Shown piece by piece: positions 1-9,848 of a stretch of 64,000 bases of DNA. The DNA is taken from NCBI GenBank assembly GCA_947625915.1, contig CANQPX010000003.1, forward strand, positions 1-64,000, in the 5' to 3' direction. The position numbers and the translations under genes are program-made. The notes below the pieces were generated by a model. It was not told where the DNA came from and made no database searches. It was given only the letters and a program-made list of their open reading frames with translations. The first letter of the stretch is position 1, and each line of letters opens with the position of its first letter. Source of the DNA: an uncultured Clostridia bacterium (lineage in GTDB: Bacteria > Bacillota > Clostridia > Oscillospirales > Ruminococcaceae).

Positions 1-400
1 TGAAGACATTTTTATTCCTCCTTTTTCTGTCTTCTATTATTTCATACTTGTCCACTTTTTTATTATATATCCAATTCGCCATAGACTTGTTATTGACCGT
101 TTGTAACCTTTCTGCCGGAGTTTTATCCGGAATACGACCAAACCTGTATGTTTGTTCTTTTTTCTCATTCTTTTGATGAGTTCTATTTCCTCTTCTGTAT
201 GTTGGTTCGGATGACTGTGCGGTCTGTGGGAGCGATCCTGAAGTGATTCCAATGTGCCATCATAGCGTTTTTTCCATCTATATACAAATTGACGGCTCAC
301 ATTGTATCTTCGTGCTGCTTCGGTCACACCTTTTTTCAAAGAATATTCAATTATCACTTGACGGCGGCGGGTAATTTGTGTTACAGTATTCATAGCGGTT
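1..400 (-). mobile_element. Insertion-sequence remnant or 5' part of an IS element (HTH transposase N-terminus), cut by the window edge
   Basis: ORF 37..393 (-) has an HTH 'VTEAARRYNVSRQFVYRWKKRYDGTLESLQDRSHRPHSHPNQHTEEEIELIKRMRKKN', typical of IS481/IS3-like transposase N-termini. The catalytic region is absent in this frame. Confidence 0.7.
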
Positions 401-600
401 CAGCTGACCTCCTGTTTATTTTTGTTTCGCAGCTTAATTGTAACACAGGTCTATGCTGTTCCGCTACTATTTTTTTATTTTTTTGTATCACTTCTATTGT
501 AAACCTACAATGTTGCGGCGCAAAAATTGTCGGTTTGCTATTGCTTTATTTGGCGGAAAATGTTATAATTGATACAGAATACTAAAAAGGCTGTGATATT

Positions 601-1221
601 TTGAAAAGAGTGGTTGATATTTTTCTGCGGGCGCTGCTGACGGGTTTTGCCATAGGTATCGGCGGGATAGTTTATCTTTCCTGCGACAACAAATACATAG
701 GCGCGTTCCTTTTCGGAACGGGATTGTTCGTGATACTTTCTTTCGGTTTCAATCTTTTCACGGGGAAAGTCGGCTACGCCGTGGAGAACAAGCCGCCTTA
801 CATAATTTACCTGTTGATAATATGGTTAGGAAATCTTATAGGAGCCATGGCAACGGGCGGACTTATCCTTTGCACACGAGTTTCGGGTATAAGCGAAAAA
901 GCCGCAGGACTTTGCGAAACAAAACTTGCGGACAATTTATTAAGCATATTCATACTGTCATTTTTCTGCGGAATGCTTATGTTCATCGCCGCGGACGGTT
1001 TCAAGAAGATAGAGAACCCCGTGGGAAAAATACTTGCAGTGTTCCTGCCGGTAATGGTGTTTATCCTCAGCGGATTTGAACACTGCGTGGCGAATATGTT
1101 CTACTTCACCGCCGCGAAAATGTGGTCGGCAAAAGCATTCGGATACTTGATAGTCATGTCTCTCGGCAATTCTGTCGGCGGAATGTTCATACCGTTTTTA
1201 AGGAAATGGTTTGTGGAATAA
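601..1221 (+). CDS. Formate/nitrite transporter (FNT) family protein
   Basis: ORF of 206 aa with multiple TM segments and FNT-like motifs (LSFGFNLFTGKVGY, GFEHCVANMFYF, GNSVGGMF). Confidence 0.88.
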   Translation: MKRVVDIFLRALLTGFAIGIGGIVYLSCDNKYIGAFLFGTGLFVILSFGFNLFTGKVGYAVENKPPYIIYLLIIWLGNLIGAMATGGLILCTRVSGISEKAAGLCETKLADNLLSIFILSFFCGMLMFIAADGFKKIENPVGKILAVFLPVMVFILSGFEHCVANMFYFTAAKMWSAKAFGYLIVMSLGNSVGGMFIPFLRKWFVE

Positions 1222-1226
1222 AAAAC

Positions 1227-1254
1227 GGAACTGCCACATACCTGCGGCAGTTCC
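1227..1254. terminator. Hairpin between convergent genes (likely bidirectional terminator)
   Basis: GGAACTGCC...GGCAGTTCC inverted repeat directly after the FNT stop and before the convergent ORF. Confidence 0.6.
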
Positions 1255-1259
1255 CGATC

Positions 1260-2108
1260 TTATTCAGATGTCTGTATTTTTTCTATATCTTCAACAGGGA
1301 TATGAAGCAATTCAGAAATTTCAGACTTTGAGTGTTTATCGGTCAACATTGTTCTGACTATTTCTCTGATCGCATCTGTCCTGCCGCGTTTTTCCGCATT
1401 ATAAAGCCGTGACCTCTCCAAAGCGTCAGCTTCCTCGCGAAGCCTTATCATTTCGCGTATATTGTCATCATCACTAAGTCGGTAAATGGTGTTTACACTC
1501 TTTTGAATAATAGAAATATTAGTGTTTTCCAATTCTTCCAACTCCTTTTCATTATTTGCGTTAATAAGCTGTAACCATATCTTTTTTCTGTCGTTTATGT
1601 CAACTATGTTTCCAACTTTTTTAAGTTCAAAGAAATATAAGGACAATTTATCTGAAAACAGTTCATTCCTTTTATCTTCCCTTATAGAAAATGAAGATTG
1701 ATATTCACTGCAATCAAACATATTAAAATCCAATATATTCAATGAAATAGCCTGATTGAGTTCTGCATACTCTCCGCCCTTTTTTATACCCTCACTGTAC
1801 ATATTTGCCCAATAGCAAAGAATACGTTCTCTATAATCATCATCGCGGGCTTTCTGCATTTCGATGTCAATATTCCTTGTTTTGGTTGCAAGCCTTATAT
1901 CAAGTCGTGTAAGCTTTCCATCGGTGGTACTGGGAACTATTTCGGGATTTATGACAGTCAGACCGGAAATTTCAGACAAAGGAATACTTAATGTATCTGA
2001 AAGAAAATTCATAAGAATATCATCATTCTGTCCGAACAGTGCCTTAAAAACTATATCATTTTTCGGAGATATCACTCTGTGTTCCATATGGTTAAACGCC
2101 TCCGCCAT
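1260..2108 (-). CDS. Rpn family recombination-promoting nuclease / PD-(D/E)XK nuclease family transposase
   Basis: 'ISPKNDIVFKALFGQNDDILMNFLSDTL...LDIRLATKTRNIDIEMQ' is the characteristic N-terminus of this family. Confidence 0.88.
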   Translation of the reverse strand: MAEAFNHMEHRVISPKNDIVFKALFGQNDDILMNFLSDTLSIPLSEISGLTVINPEIVPSTTDGKLTRLDIRLATKTRNIDIEMQKARDDDYRERILCYWANMYSEGIKKGGEYAELNQAISLNILDFNMFDCSEYQSSFSIREDKRNELFSDKLSLYFFELKKVGNIVDINDRKKIWLQLINANNEKELEELENTNISIIQKSVNTIYRLSDDDNIREMIRLREEADALERSRLYNAEKRGRTDAIREIVRTMLTDKHSKSEISELLHIPVEDIEKIQTSE

Positions 2109-2191
2109 CTCTTGTTACTTTTATTATAACACAATTTTTTATACTTTGCAAGTAAAATTAAAAGAGCCGCTTTGCAACGGCTCTTTTCTAT

Positions 2192-2449
2192 TTACCACAA
2201 AGGTTTTGCGGCGGGACAATACCCCGAAATACGCGCAGCGCGGATCTCAACATAACAGCCGCACTTTCCGCAGACGCCGCTTATCAGGAAATCACATCTG
2301 CGGCATATTTCAAGACGCTCCCGATAAAGTTTTTCCTCCGCCTTGTTTTCTTCGGGAATAAGCGCGACTCTTTCCGCAACGCTTTTTGCAAGGTCTGCTT
2401 CTCCCGCCTGCTCCAACAGGCAGCGTTTACACGGTATTGGAAATTCCAT
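2192..2449 (-). CDS. Small Cys-rich protein (DUF6171-like)
   Basis: CKRCLLEQAGE...YRERLEICRRCDFLISGVCGKCGCYVEIRAA: paired CxxC motifs. Start at the internal Met preferred over the long ORF. Confidence 0.6.
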   Translation of the reverse strand: MEFPIPCKRCLLEQAGEADLAKSVAERVALIPEENKAEEKLYRERLEICRRCDFLISGVCGKCGCYVEIRAARISGYCPAAKPLW

Positions 2450-2450
2450 A

Positions 2451-3917
2451 TCAGTTAAGAATAATTTCCGCCACCGAACAAGCAGGCAGGACAACTACCG
2501 CTTTTCCGTCGGAAACTTTTACATCAAGAGTTTTTGTAACTACATTTTCCGGAGAATCAAAGTCATTCTTTGCATGAACTTCTCCCGTAAGGATACGTCC
2601 TTTTGCAGACTTTATCTCACAAACTCCGCCGATGTCAACGGAATACTCCCTGTCAAGAGCGCAGTTGGCAAGAGTTATAACTATCTCCCCTGCTTCATTT
2701 ATGCTTGCACTTTGGGAAAGTGCGGGAACTCCTTCGGAAGCTTCCTCATTTTCAATATGCGAGTAAATGAGAGTGTTCTCCATATGCTCCTTGAAAAGAT
2801 CAAAAGCATAGTATGTAGGCGTTTTAACGGTCTTTTTGCCCTCGGTAAGAAGTACCGCTTGCAAAACATTTACCGCCTGAGCGATATTTGCCATATACAC
2901 TCTGTCGGAATGTTTGTTGAAGATGTTAAGATTTATTGCCGCAACAACAGCATCTCTCATTGTATTCAGCTGATACAGAAACGCGGGATTTGTGTCGGGT
3001 TCAACATCATACCAGCAGCCCCACTCATCTACGATAAGTCCTATCTTACGTTCCGGATCGTAACGGTTCATTATCTCACTGTGGCGGGTAACAAGAGTTT
3101 CCATTTGGAGCGTATTTTTAAGTGTAGAATAATATTCCGCATCGTCAAATTCCGTTGAACTTCCCTTATGATCCCAGTTTTCCGTCGGAACGGTGTAATA
3201 GTGCAGAGAGATGCCGTTGACCATTCCGGGATCAAGTTTTTTCATACAAACTTCCGTCCAGTTATAATCATATGCATTGGGACCGCAGGCAATTTTATAA
3301 AGCTTATTTCCGCTGTATTCGCGGCAGAATGTTGCATACTGTTTGTAAAGATCGCAGTAAAATTCAGGCGTCATATTTCCGCCGCAGCCCCAGCTTTCGT
3401 TTCCTATGCCGAGATATTTTACTTTCCAAGGTTTTTCCCTGCCGTTTTTCTTTCTCAGGTTGCACATGGGAGATTCACCGTCAAAGGTCATATACTCTAC
3501 CCAATCTTTAAGTTCCTTTACGCTGCTGCTGCCAACATTTCCGCATATGTACGGCTCGCAGCCCACAAGTTCGCAGAAACGCAGAAATTCATGTGTACCG
3601 AAACTGTTATCCTCAACGATCTGTCCCCAGTTATTCGTTACTTTAACTCGCGCAGACTTATCACCTATGCCGTCTTTCCAATAATATTCATCGGCAAAAC
3701 AGCCTCCCGGCCAGCGCAGTACGGGAAGTTTCAGCTCCCTGAACGCTTCCACAACGTCCTTACGGAAACCTTCTATATTTGGGATATCACTGTTCTCACC
3801 GACATAAATGCCGTCATAAATGCATCGTCCAAGATGTTCGGAAAAGTTTGAATAGATCTCCTTGTTTATTTTGCTTTTCCTGTCCAGAGGATTGAGAGTG
3901 AGTTTTACGGTTTTCAT
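2451..3917 (-). CDS. abfA: Alpha-N-arabinofuranosidase (GH51)
   Basis: 488 aa; 'NKEIYSNFSEHLGRCIYDGIYVGE', 'LRWPGGCFADEYYWKDGIG', 'YLGIGNESWGCGGNM', 'LIVDEWGCWYD' GH51 motifs. Confidence 0.93.
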   Translation of the reverse strand: MKTVKLTLNPLDRKSKINKEIYSNFSEHLGRCIYDGIYVGENSDIPNIEGFRKDVVEAFRELKLPVLRWPGGCFADEYYWKDGIGDKSARVKVTNNWGQIVEDNSFGTHEFLRFCELVGCEPYICGNVGSSSVKELKDWVEYMTFDGESPMCNLRKKNGREKPWKVKYLGIGNESWGCGGNMTPEFYCDLYKQYATFCREYSGNKLYKIACGPNAYDYNWTEVCMKKLDPGMVNGISLHYYTVPTENWDHKGSSTEFDDAEYYSTLKNTLQMETLVTRHSEIMNRYDPERKIGLIVDEWGCWYDVEPDTNPAFLYQLNTMRDAVVAAINLNIFNKHSDRVYMANIAQAVNVLQAVLLTEGKKTVKTPTYYAFDLFKEHMENTLIYSHIENEEASEGVPALSQSASINEAGEIVITLANCALDREYSVDIGGVCEIKSAKGRILTGEVHAKNDFDSPENVVTKTLDVKVSDGKAVVVLPACSVAEIILN

Positions 3918-3974
3918 AGCGGAAAATTCCTTTCATTTTATATTTACGGAACAGGGGGAAATTTTCCCCCTGTT

Positions 3975-4313
3975 AGTCTGTCGAAAAAGTATTTGTAAAA
4001 AATATGTTTGTTTGAAAACGGACTGTTTATAAAAACAAATTGCTCTTTATTGCAAAACAGCTCACCGGGCTGTTTTGCAAGACTTAAATGGTATAATCCG
4101 TTAATACCAAGGGGGCGCCCTCTATCGCAGGGCAGCCCCCTCTTTACGCCTAACGGCGTAAATTCACCCCTTGCGGAGCTCCTAAAGGCATTAGGGGATT
4201 TCGCCATCTGCGGATGGCGACAAGGGGTTTCACCCCTTGACCCCACCAGCGCGGCTGCGCTGGACCAGCTTTTCGGGCGAAGTTTTGTTTTTCGTTTTTT
4301 AGTTTGTCCGCGC
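3975..4313 (+). repeat. Structured intergenic repeat element, copy 1
   Basis: Shares conserved blocks (AAAACAGCTCACCGGGCTGTTTTGCAA, CCAGCGCGGCTGCGCTGGACCAGCTTTTC, ATTCACCCC) with three other intergenic copies. Confidence 0.85.
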
Positions 4314-4316
4314 CTA

Positions 4317-5744
4317 TTATTCCTCAAAGAACGATTTGAATGCTTTGTATGTCATGTAAACGTCCGCTTTCGCAACTACCTCGTAAGGAGCGTGCATCGC
4401 CAGAACGGGAACGCCCACATCTATTACGTCCATGCCGAGATTTGCAAGATATGCCGCAACAGTTCCGCCGCCGCCAAGATCGACTTTTCCCAGTTCGCCT
4501 GTCTGCCAGATAATGCTGTTCTTTTCCATCAAAGCGCGTACGCGTCCTACAAATTCAGCCGAAGCATCGGAAGTTCCCGATTTGCCCCTTGCGCCCGTGA
4601 ACTTTGTTACCACAACGCCATGGTTCAGGTAAGCAGCGTTTTTCTTTTCCACAACATCGGGGAAAGTCGGATCGAACGCCGCGTTGACGTCTGCGGAAAG
4701 ACATTCCGTATTTGCGACCACATCTCTGCCCTTTGCACCGAAGCTGTCCGCAAGATCATAAAGAAAGTTTTTCAGATATGCGGAACAAAGTCCCGTATTT
4801 CCGTCACTGCCTGTTTCCTCCTTATCTGTAAGGCATACTACAGCAGTCTTTGAAACGCTGTTACAGCCGAGGATCGCTTCCAGCGCGGTATATGCACATA
4901 CTCTGTCGTCATGTCCGTAAGAACCGATAAGACTTCTGTCAAAACCGATATCCTTTGCCTTGAACGCGGGAACTGTTTCCAATTCCGCAGAAAGAAAATC
5001 CGATTCGATGATCCCGTATTTTTCGTGGAGCATAGACATAATGTTGAGCTTTACCTTTTCGCTGATATCGTCATCGCGGAAAGGTCTTGAACCAACGATA
5101 ATGTTAAGTTCCTCGCCCTTTATGCCCTCACTCAGAGTTCTCTTTACCTGCTCCTGTGCAAGGTGAGGAAGAAGATCGCTTATGAAAAATACCGGATCGT
5201 TTTCGTCCTCGCCTATCTTGACAGTGATTTTTGTACCGTCCTTTTTGATAATAACGCCGTGTATCGCAAGAGGTATTGTCGCCCACTGATATTTCTTTAT
5301 GCCGCCGTAATAGTGGGTCTTGAACAAAGCTACCTCATTATCTTCATAAAGAGGGTTCTGTTTCAGATCTATCCTCGGGGAATCGATATGCGCCGCCGCA
5401 AGGTGAACGCCTTTGCTGATATCCTCTTTGCCGATCACCGCAAGGATAACAGCTTTTCCGCGGTTATTGAAGTAAATTTTATCTCCCGCTTTAAGAGCCA
5501 TTCCCTTTGTGTATTCCTTGAAGCCTTCCTCCTTGGCAAGTTCTATGGCTGAAGCCGCAGCTTCTCTTTCAGTCTTTGCGCCGTTGAGGAAATCCTTGTA
5601 GCTTTCGCAGAAATCGTCACATTCCGAGGTCTGCTCCTCGGTCATGATAAGTCCCGCGTGTTTCTTTTCCATAAAGAGCTGTTCTTTCAGCAGCGCGGCA
5701 GGTGATTTTTCTTTTTCATTTGACATATAGAACGATCCTTTCAA
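4317..5744 (-). CDS. M18 family aminopeptidase
   Basis: 475 aa; 'LAAAHIDSPRIDLKQNPLYEDN', 'GSYGHDDRVCAYTALEAIL', 'DKEETGSDGNTG' motifs. Confidence 0.93.
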   Translation of the reverse strand: MKGSFYMSNEKEKSPAALLKEQLFMEKKHAGLIMTEEQTSECDDFCESYKDFLNGAKTEREAAASAIELAKEEGFKEYTKGMALKAGDKIYFNNRGKAVILAVIGKEDISKGVHLAAAHIDSPRIDLKQNPLYEDNEVALFKTHYYGGIKKYQWATIPLAIHGVIIKKDGTKITVKIGEDENDPVFFISDLLPHLAQEQVKRTLSEGIKGEELNIIVGSRPFRDDDISEKVKLNIMSMLHEKYGIIESDFLSAELETVPAFKAKDIGFDRSLIGSYGHDDRVCAYTALEAILGCNSVSKTAVVCLTDKEETGSDGNTGLCSAYLKNFLYDLADSFGAKGRDVVANTECLSADVNAAFDPTFPDVVEKKNAAYLNHGVVVTKFTGARGKSGTSDASAEFVGRVRALMEKNSIIWQTGELGKVDLGGGGTVAAYLANLGMDVIDVGVPVLAMHAPYEVVAKADVYMTYKAFKSFFEE

Positions 5745-5752
5745 AATTAATT

Positions 5753-6319
5753 TTATTCATCGTCTTTATAAAGGTTAGTATACCCTTCATAAGCCGTCAT
5801 AACCTTTTTGACATAATGCTTTGTTTTTCCCTCCGGCATATCGTCAAGAGTTTTTCCGTCCGAACTGTAATCGGGATCTTTCAGCCATTCGTTTACGTTC
5901 CCTCTTCCGGAATGATATGCGGCGGCAGCGGTAGTTTCATCACGGTATTCCTCATACAAAAGCTTTATCAGGTAACTTCCGTACTCGATATTATACTTCG
6001 GGTCAAACATATCGTCATAGGAAATATCTCTTTCATCGCCCATTCTGAATCTTACCCATTCGTAAGTATCTTCCGTAAGCTGCATAAGTCCACGTGCTCC
6101 GACGTCCGATACCGCTTTTTCATTGAAACCGCTTTCAGTTTTTATTACCGCGTAAATAAGGTATTTGTCAATACCAGTTTCCGCAGCAGCGGCTTCCACA
6201 TACTCGCTGTAACCTGTGGGATAGATATATTTTTTGCTTACTTCCTCTATATTGAACAGCAGCCATATCAAGCAGCCGATAAGAATTATGATAACTGCGC
6301 CGCCGAGCTTTTTCAGCAT
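5753..6319 (-). CDS. Lytic transglycosylase domain-containing protein (Slt-like)
   Basis: N-terminal TM; 'AVIKTESGFNEKAVSDVGARGLMQLTEDTYEW', 'AYHSGRGNVNEWL'. Confidence 0.92.
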   Translation of the reverse strand: MLKKLGGAVIIILIGCLIWLLFNIEEVSKKYIYPTGYSEYVEAAAAETGIDKYLIYAVIKTESGFNEKAVSDVGARGLMQLTEDTYEWVRFRMGDERDISYDDMFDPKYNIEYGSYLIKLLYEEYRDETTAAAAYHSGRGNVNEWLKDPDYSSDGKTLDDMPEGKTKHYVKKVMTAYEGYTNLYKDDE

Positions 6320-6948
6320 TGATAATACTCCTTGATCTTTGCCGCAACTTCCTTTGCCTTTTCCACAAGGAGTTCTGCGGACTTATTATTTTTGATGATG
6401 AAATCCGAATGATCCACAAAAAATTTCTCCGTATGCTGTGAAGAAAACCTGCTTTTTATCTGTTCCGGAGAAAGACCGTCACGTTTTGCGATACGTTCGG
6501 TACGGTTTTTTTCCGAAGCCGTAACGCTTATTATAAGGTCGCAGAAATCGTCCGCCCGACTTTCAAAAAGCGTCGGAGCGTCAAGAAGAACATATTTCTT
6601 CCCTTCTTCGGAATATTTATTTATCATCTTTAAAATTTCCGAAGTTATGTAGGGATAGCTTATTGCATTGAGCTGTTCTAACTTTTCTTTATCCGTAAAA
6701 ACGATATCCGCAAGCTTCTGTCTGTCAAGAGTCCCGTCACCGTTGAGAATGTCATCTCCGAAACATTCCACTGCTTCTTCAAGACAAGGATTGCCCTTTT
6801 CCATAACGTCACGGGCTATCCTGTCAGCATTTATTATCGCAAATCCGCATTCGTCAAAAACCCTGCAAACCGTGGTTTTTCCGGCACCGCTCTGACCTGT
6901 CAGACCGATGACCGCCGTATCGTGCGTTTCGCTCATATATGTTTTCAT
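6313..6948 (-). CDS. coaE: Dephospho-CoA kinase
   Basis: 'IGLTGQSGAGKTTVCRVFDECGFAIINADRIARDV' P-loop and CoaE signature. Confidence 0.92.
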   Translation of the reverse strand: MKTYMSETHDTAVIGLTGQSGAGKTTVCRVFDECGFAIINADRIARDVMEKGNPCLEEAVECFGDDILNGDGTLDRQKLADIVFTDKEKLEQLNAISYPYITSEILKMINKYSEEGKKYVLLDAPTLFESRADDFCDLIISVTASEKNRTERIAKRDGLSPEQIKSRFSSQHTEKFFVDHSDFIIKNNKSAELLVEKAKEVAAKIKEYYQC

Positions 6949-6984
6949 CCTTTCTTTGATACGTCGATAACATCAAAAATTTCC

Positions 6985-7998
6985 TTAAACTGAAATTATC
7001 TCAAATCCCGCTGCTCTGAGCAGCCTGTTATATACCGCAAGTCCAACTCCGTTTTTTAAAGGGCATCTTGCATAGACCTGTTTTGCGCCAAGTTCATCGA
7101 ATTTCCTGAGTGCGGCAAAAAGTCTTGCCGCCTGTTCTTCGCTGCTGTCTCCGTACGGGATACAAGGGATCTCGCAGTAGCTTTCATCGCTGTCGAAAGG
7201 CATGGCGTATACACCTTCGCCGCTGTGAGAATTTACAAATTTTATATAATCCGTTCCGTTTCCTTCAATTATGGTAACATTTGCTTTCGGGGAATAGTGC
7301 TTGTACTTCATTCCCGGGGAAAGCACCCGTTCTCCGCTTTCAGCCGCCTCTGTAATGTGGCGGTCGATAATTACCTCCGCGAACTCCGACAGTTCCTCTG
7401 CCGAAACAAATCCGGGACGGAGCAGACGTATCTTCCCGTCTTCAAAGGCGATCACCGTACTTTCCACGCCCACCGGGCAATCTCCGCCGTCTATGACCGC
7501 GGGGATCTTTCCGTTCATATCGTTCATAACATGAGCCGCAGAAGTAGGGCTCGGACTTCCCGAAAGATTTGCCGACGGTGCGGCAACGGCTTTTCCGCTT
7601 GTCCTTATAAGTGCAAGCGCCGCCTTATGGCTCGGCATACGTATGCCCACCGTATCAAGTCCCGCGCTGGTAACATCGGGGATCCTGTCTCTTTTCGGCA
7701 GGACCATTGTAAGCGGTCCGGGGCAGAATTTTTCCGCAAGCTTATAAGCTGTTTCGGGAACATTCTTTGCATATTTTTCAAAGTCGGCTATATCTCCTAT
7801 GTGGACTATCAGCGGATTGTCCTGCGGTCTGCCTTTTGCCTTGAAGATCTCAGCCACCGCCTCGGCATTTTCCGCGTCCGCAGCAAGTCCGTACACCGTT
7901 TCTGTAGGCATACCGACTATCCCTCCGCCTGAAATTATTTCAGCCGCTTTTTTTATATCCTCTTCCGAGGAAGTGAGCAGTTCTGTTTTATACTGCAT
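6985..7998 (-). CDS. L-threonylcarbamoyladenylate synthase (Sua5/YwlC)
   Basis: 'GGIVGMPTETVYGLAADA', 'KGRPQDNPLIVHI', 'APSANLSGSPSPTSAAHV', plus C-terminal Sua5 domain. Confidence 0.94.
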   Translation of the reverse strand: MQYKTELLTSSEEDIKKAAEIISGGGIVGMPTETVYGLAADAENAEAVAEIFKAKGRPQDNPLIVHIGDIADFEKYAKNVPETAYKLAEKFCPGPLTMVLPKRDRIPDVTSAGLDTVGIRMPSHKAALALIRTSGKAVAAPSANLSGSPSPTSAAHVMNDMNGKIPAVIDGGDCPVGVESTVIAFEDGKIRLLRPGFVSAEELSEFAEVIIDRHITEAAESGERVLSPGMKYKHYSPKANVTIIEGNGTDYIKFVNSHSGEGVYAMPFDSDESYCEIPCIPYGDSSEEQAARLFAALRKFDELGAKQVYARCPLKNGVGLAVYNRLLRAAGFEIISV

Positions 7999-8013
7999 AT
8001 TATACTTTCACCT

Positions 8014-9090
8014 TTATTCGTCATTCTGAGCGGAAAGTTTTGCCGCCTGATCCGCCGTTGCGAGTGCGTCTATTATTTCGTCAAGACTGCCGTTCAATAT
8101 ATATTCGAGCTTATAGAGCGTAAGACCTATCCTATGATCGGTAACTCTGCTTTCGGGAAAATTGTATGTTCTGATACGTTCCGAACGGTTTCCGGTACCG
8201 ACCTGCGCTTTCCTTTCGGAAGCTATTTTTTCGTTCTGTTTTTCCATGAGCGACTCATACAGTCTGGAACGGAGTATCTTCATTGCTCTGTCCTTATTTT
8301 TGTATTGGCTGCGTTCGTCCTGACATTCCACCACAACGCCTGTAGGGATATGTGTTATCCGCACTGCCGATTCTGTTTTGTTGATATGCTGACCGCCTGC
8401 GCCCGACGCGCGGAAAACATCTATTTTCAGATCGGTGGGAGCGATCTCAAGTTCTACTTCATCTGCTTCCGCAAGTACGGCAACGGTCACCGTTGAAGTG
8501 TGTATCCTTCCCTGAGATTCGGTCTCGGGAACTCTCTGGACGCGGTGAACGCCGCTTTCATATTTCAGGCGTGAATATGCGCCTTCTCCCTCAACGCTGA
8601 AACTTATTTCCTTGAAGCCGCCAAGTTCTGTAGGATTTGCGTTAAGGATCTCAGTTTTCCAGTGTCTTGCTTCAGCGTACATTGAATACATACGGAACAG
8701 TGAATTTGCGAAAAGAGCCGCTTCCTCCCCGCCTGCGCCGCCGCGTATCTCAATGATAACGTTCTTCTCGTCATTGGGATCTTTGGGCAGGAGCAGGATC
8801 TTCAGTTCTTCGCTGAGAGCTTCCAGCCGTTCTCTGCTCTCATCGAACTCCATTTGAGCAAGTTCCTTCATTTCCCTGTCTGAGCCGCCCTCATCGAGAA
8901 GTTCGCGGGCGTCCTCCATAGTTTTCCTGCACTTTTCATACTCATGGTACTTTTCCACCACGGGAGTAAGGTTCTTATATTCTTTCATAAGCGAAGCGTA
9001 AAGCTTATTGTCCGATATGACCGACATATCCGTAAGTTTTTCGCCTATTTCGTTATATTTCTGTTCTGTAAGCTTTAACTTTTCAAACAT
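8014..9090 (-). CDS. prfA: Peptide chain release factor 1
   Basis: GGQ motif '[25 protein letters not shown]'; '[24 protein letters not shown]'. Confidence 0.96.
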   Translation of the reverse strand: MFEKLKLTEQKYNEIGEKLTDMSVISDNKLYASLMKEYKNLTPVVEKYHEYEKCRKTMEDARELLDEGGSDREMKELAQMEFDESRERLEALSEELKILLLPKDPNDEKNVIIEIRGGAGGEEAALFANSLFRMYSMYAEARHWKTEILNANPTELGGFKEISFSVEGEGAYSRLKYESGVHRVQRVPETESQGRIHTSTVTVAVLAEADEVELEIAPTDLKIDVFRASGAGGQHINKTESAVRITHIPTGVVVECQDERSQYKNKDRAMKILRSRLYESLMEKQNEKIASERKAQVGTGNRSERIRTYNFPESRVTDHRIGLTLYKLEYILNGSLDEIIDALATADQAAKLSAQNDE

Positions 9091-9135
9091 TCGTATTTTC
9101 CTTTCAAATTATTTCCATAAAAAAAGAAAAACACG

Positions 9136-9330
9136 CTACGGTTCGGAAGTTTCCGTTCTTTGGACTTTTTTTACATTTTTTTCAATTTTGCTGCGCGGGG
9201 TCATGAATTCGTGACCGCAGCCGCAGCAGCGCAGCTTGAAATCCATTCCCGATCTCAACACCAGCATACGGTCATCGCCGCAAGGGTGTTTTTTTTTCAT
9301 AACAAGTATATCCTTTGGGCGAATATCCAT
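9136..9330 (-). CDS. DUF951 family protein
   Basis: 'MDIRPKDILVMKKKHPCGDDRMLVLRSGMDFKLRCCGCGHEFMTPRSKIEKNVKKV'. Confidence 0.85.
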   Translation of the reverse strand: MDIRPKDILVMKKKHPCGDDRMLVLRSGMDFKLRCCGCGHEFMTPRSKIEKNVKKVQRTETSEP

Positions 9331-9503
9331 AACAACATCTCCGAAACAGCATAAATTCACATACATAAGCATTATACCACATTTTACTGTCAAAGGCAAT
9401 AATTTTCATCAATATTTTCAGAAAATTTATTTACACTAAACAACAGTAAACGACTATCTGAAAGGAGAAAGCTTGTACGCTGTGCCGTTCAAGCAAAATT
9501 ATC

Positions 9504-9848
9504 ATGAAAATAAGAGCAAGTTTTGATTCCCCTGACAGTGCGGATCATGCTGCAGGCGCATTAAAAAAAACTTTATCGCCACTTGCGTCTATTGAAACGC
9601 GGGACGTAAAGCCGAAACAGACAGTAAACGGTATGAATGTTTTTGCATCATTCAACACTCTTTCCGGTACTTCTCCGACTTACTCCATGCCCATATACAA
9701 CGCGGCATATCTCAATGACGTCAATGGCAGTGAGCGTGACTATATCGGTTCGGATCATATCCTTGAAGTTGTCTGCCGCCATGATGAGGAATCCATAGCG
9801 ACAAGAATAATTATCGGTCACGGCGGGAGAAACATTTCCAAATTATAG
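9504..9848 (+). CDS. Hypothetical protein (114 aa)
   Basis: Open frame in the gap between divergent genes; no recognised family. Confidence 0.55.
   Translation: MKIRASFDSPDSADHAAGALKKTLSPLASIETRDVKPKQTVNGMNVFASFNTLSGTSPTYSMPIYNAAYLNDVNGSERDYIGSDHILEVVCRHDEESIATRIIIGHGGRNISKL

Noticed and set aside
3950-3974. Hairpin AACAGGGGGAAATTTTCCCCCTGTT at the left of repeat copy 1 as proof that all copies follow a terminator
   Set aside because: Here the neighbouring gene (abfA) starts next to the hairpin on the minus strand, so it is not the 3' end of a plus-strand gene. The terminator association is therefore claimed only for copies 2-4.
4008-4853. ORFs spanning the structured repeats (e.g. 4008..4853, 49844..50206, 40067..40372, 54065..54247; shared peptide 'SAAALDQLFGQ')
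   Set aside because: They lie on the repeat element. The frame is not preserved across copies and the nucleotide pattern is that of covarying hairpins, so I treat them as non-coding.
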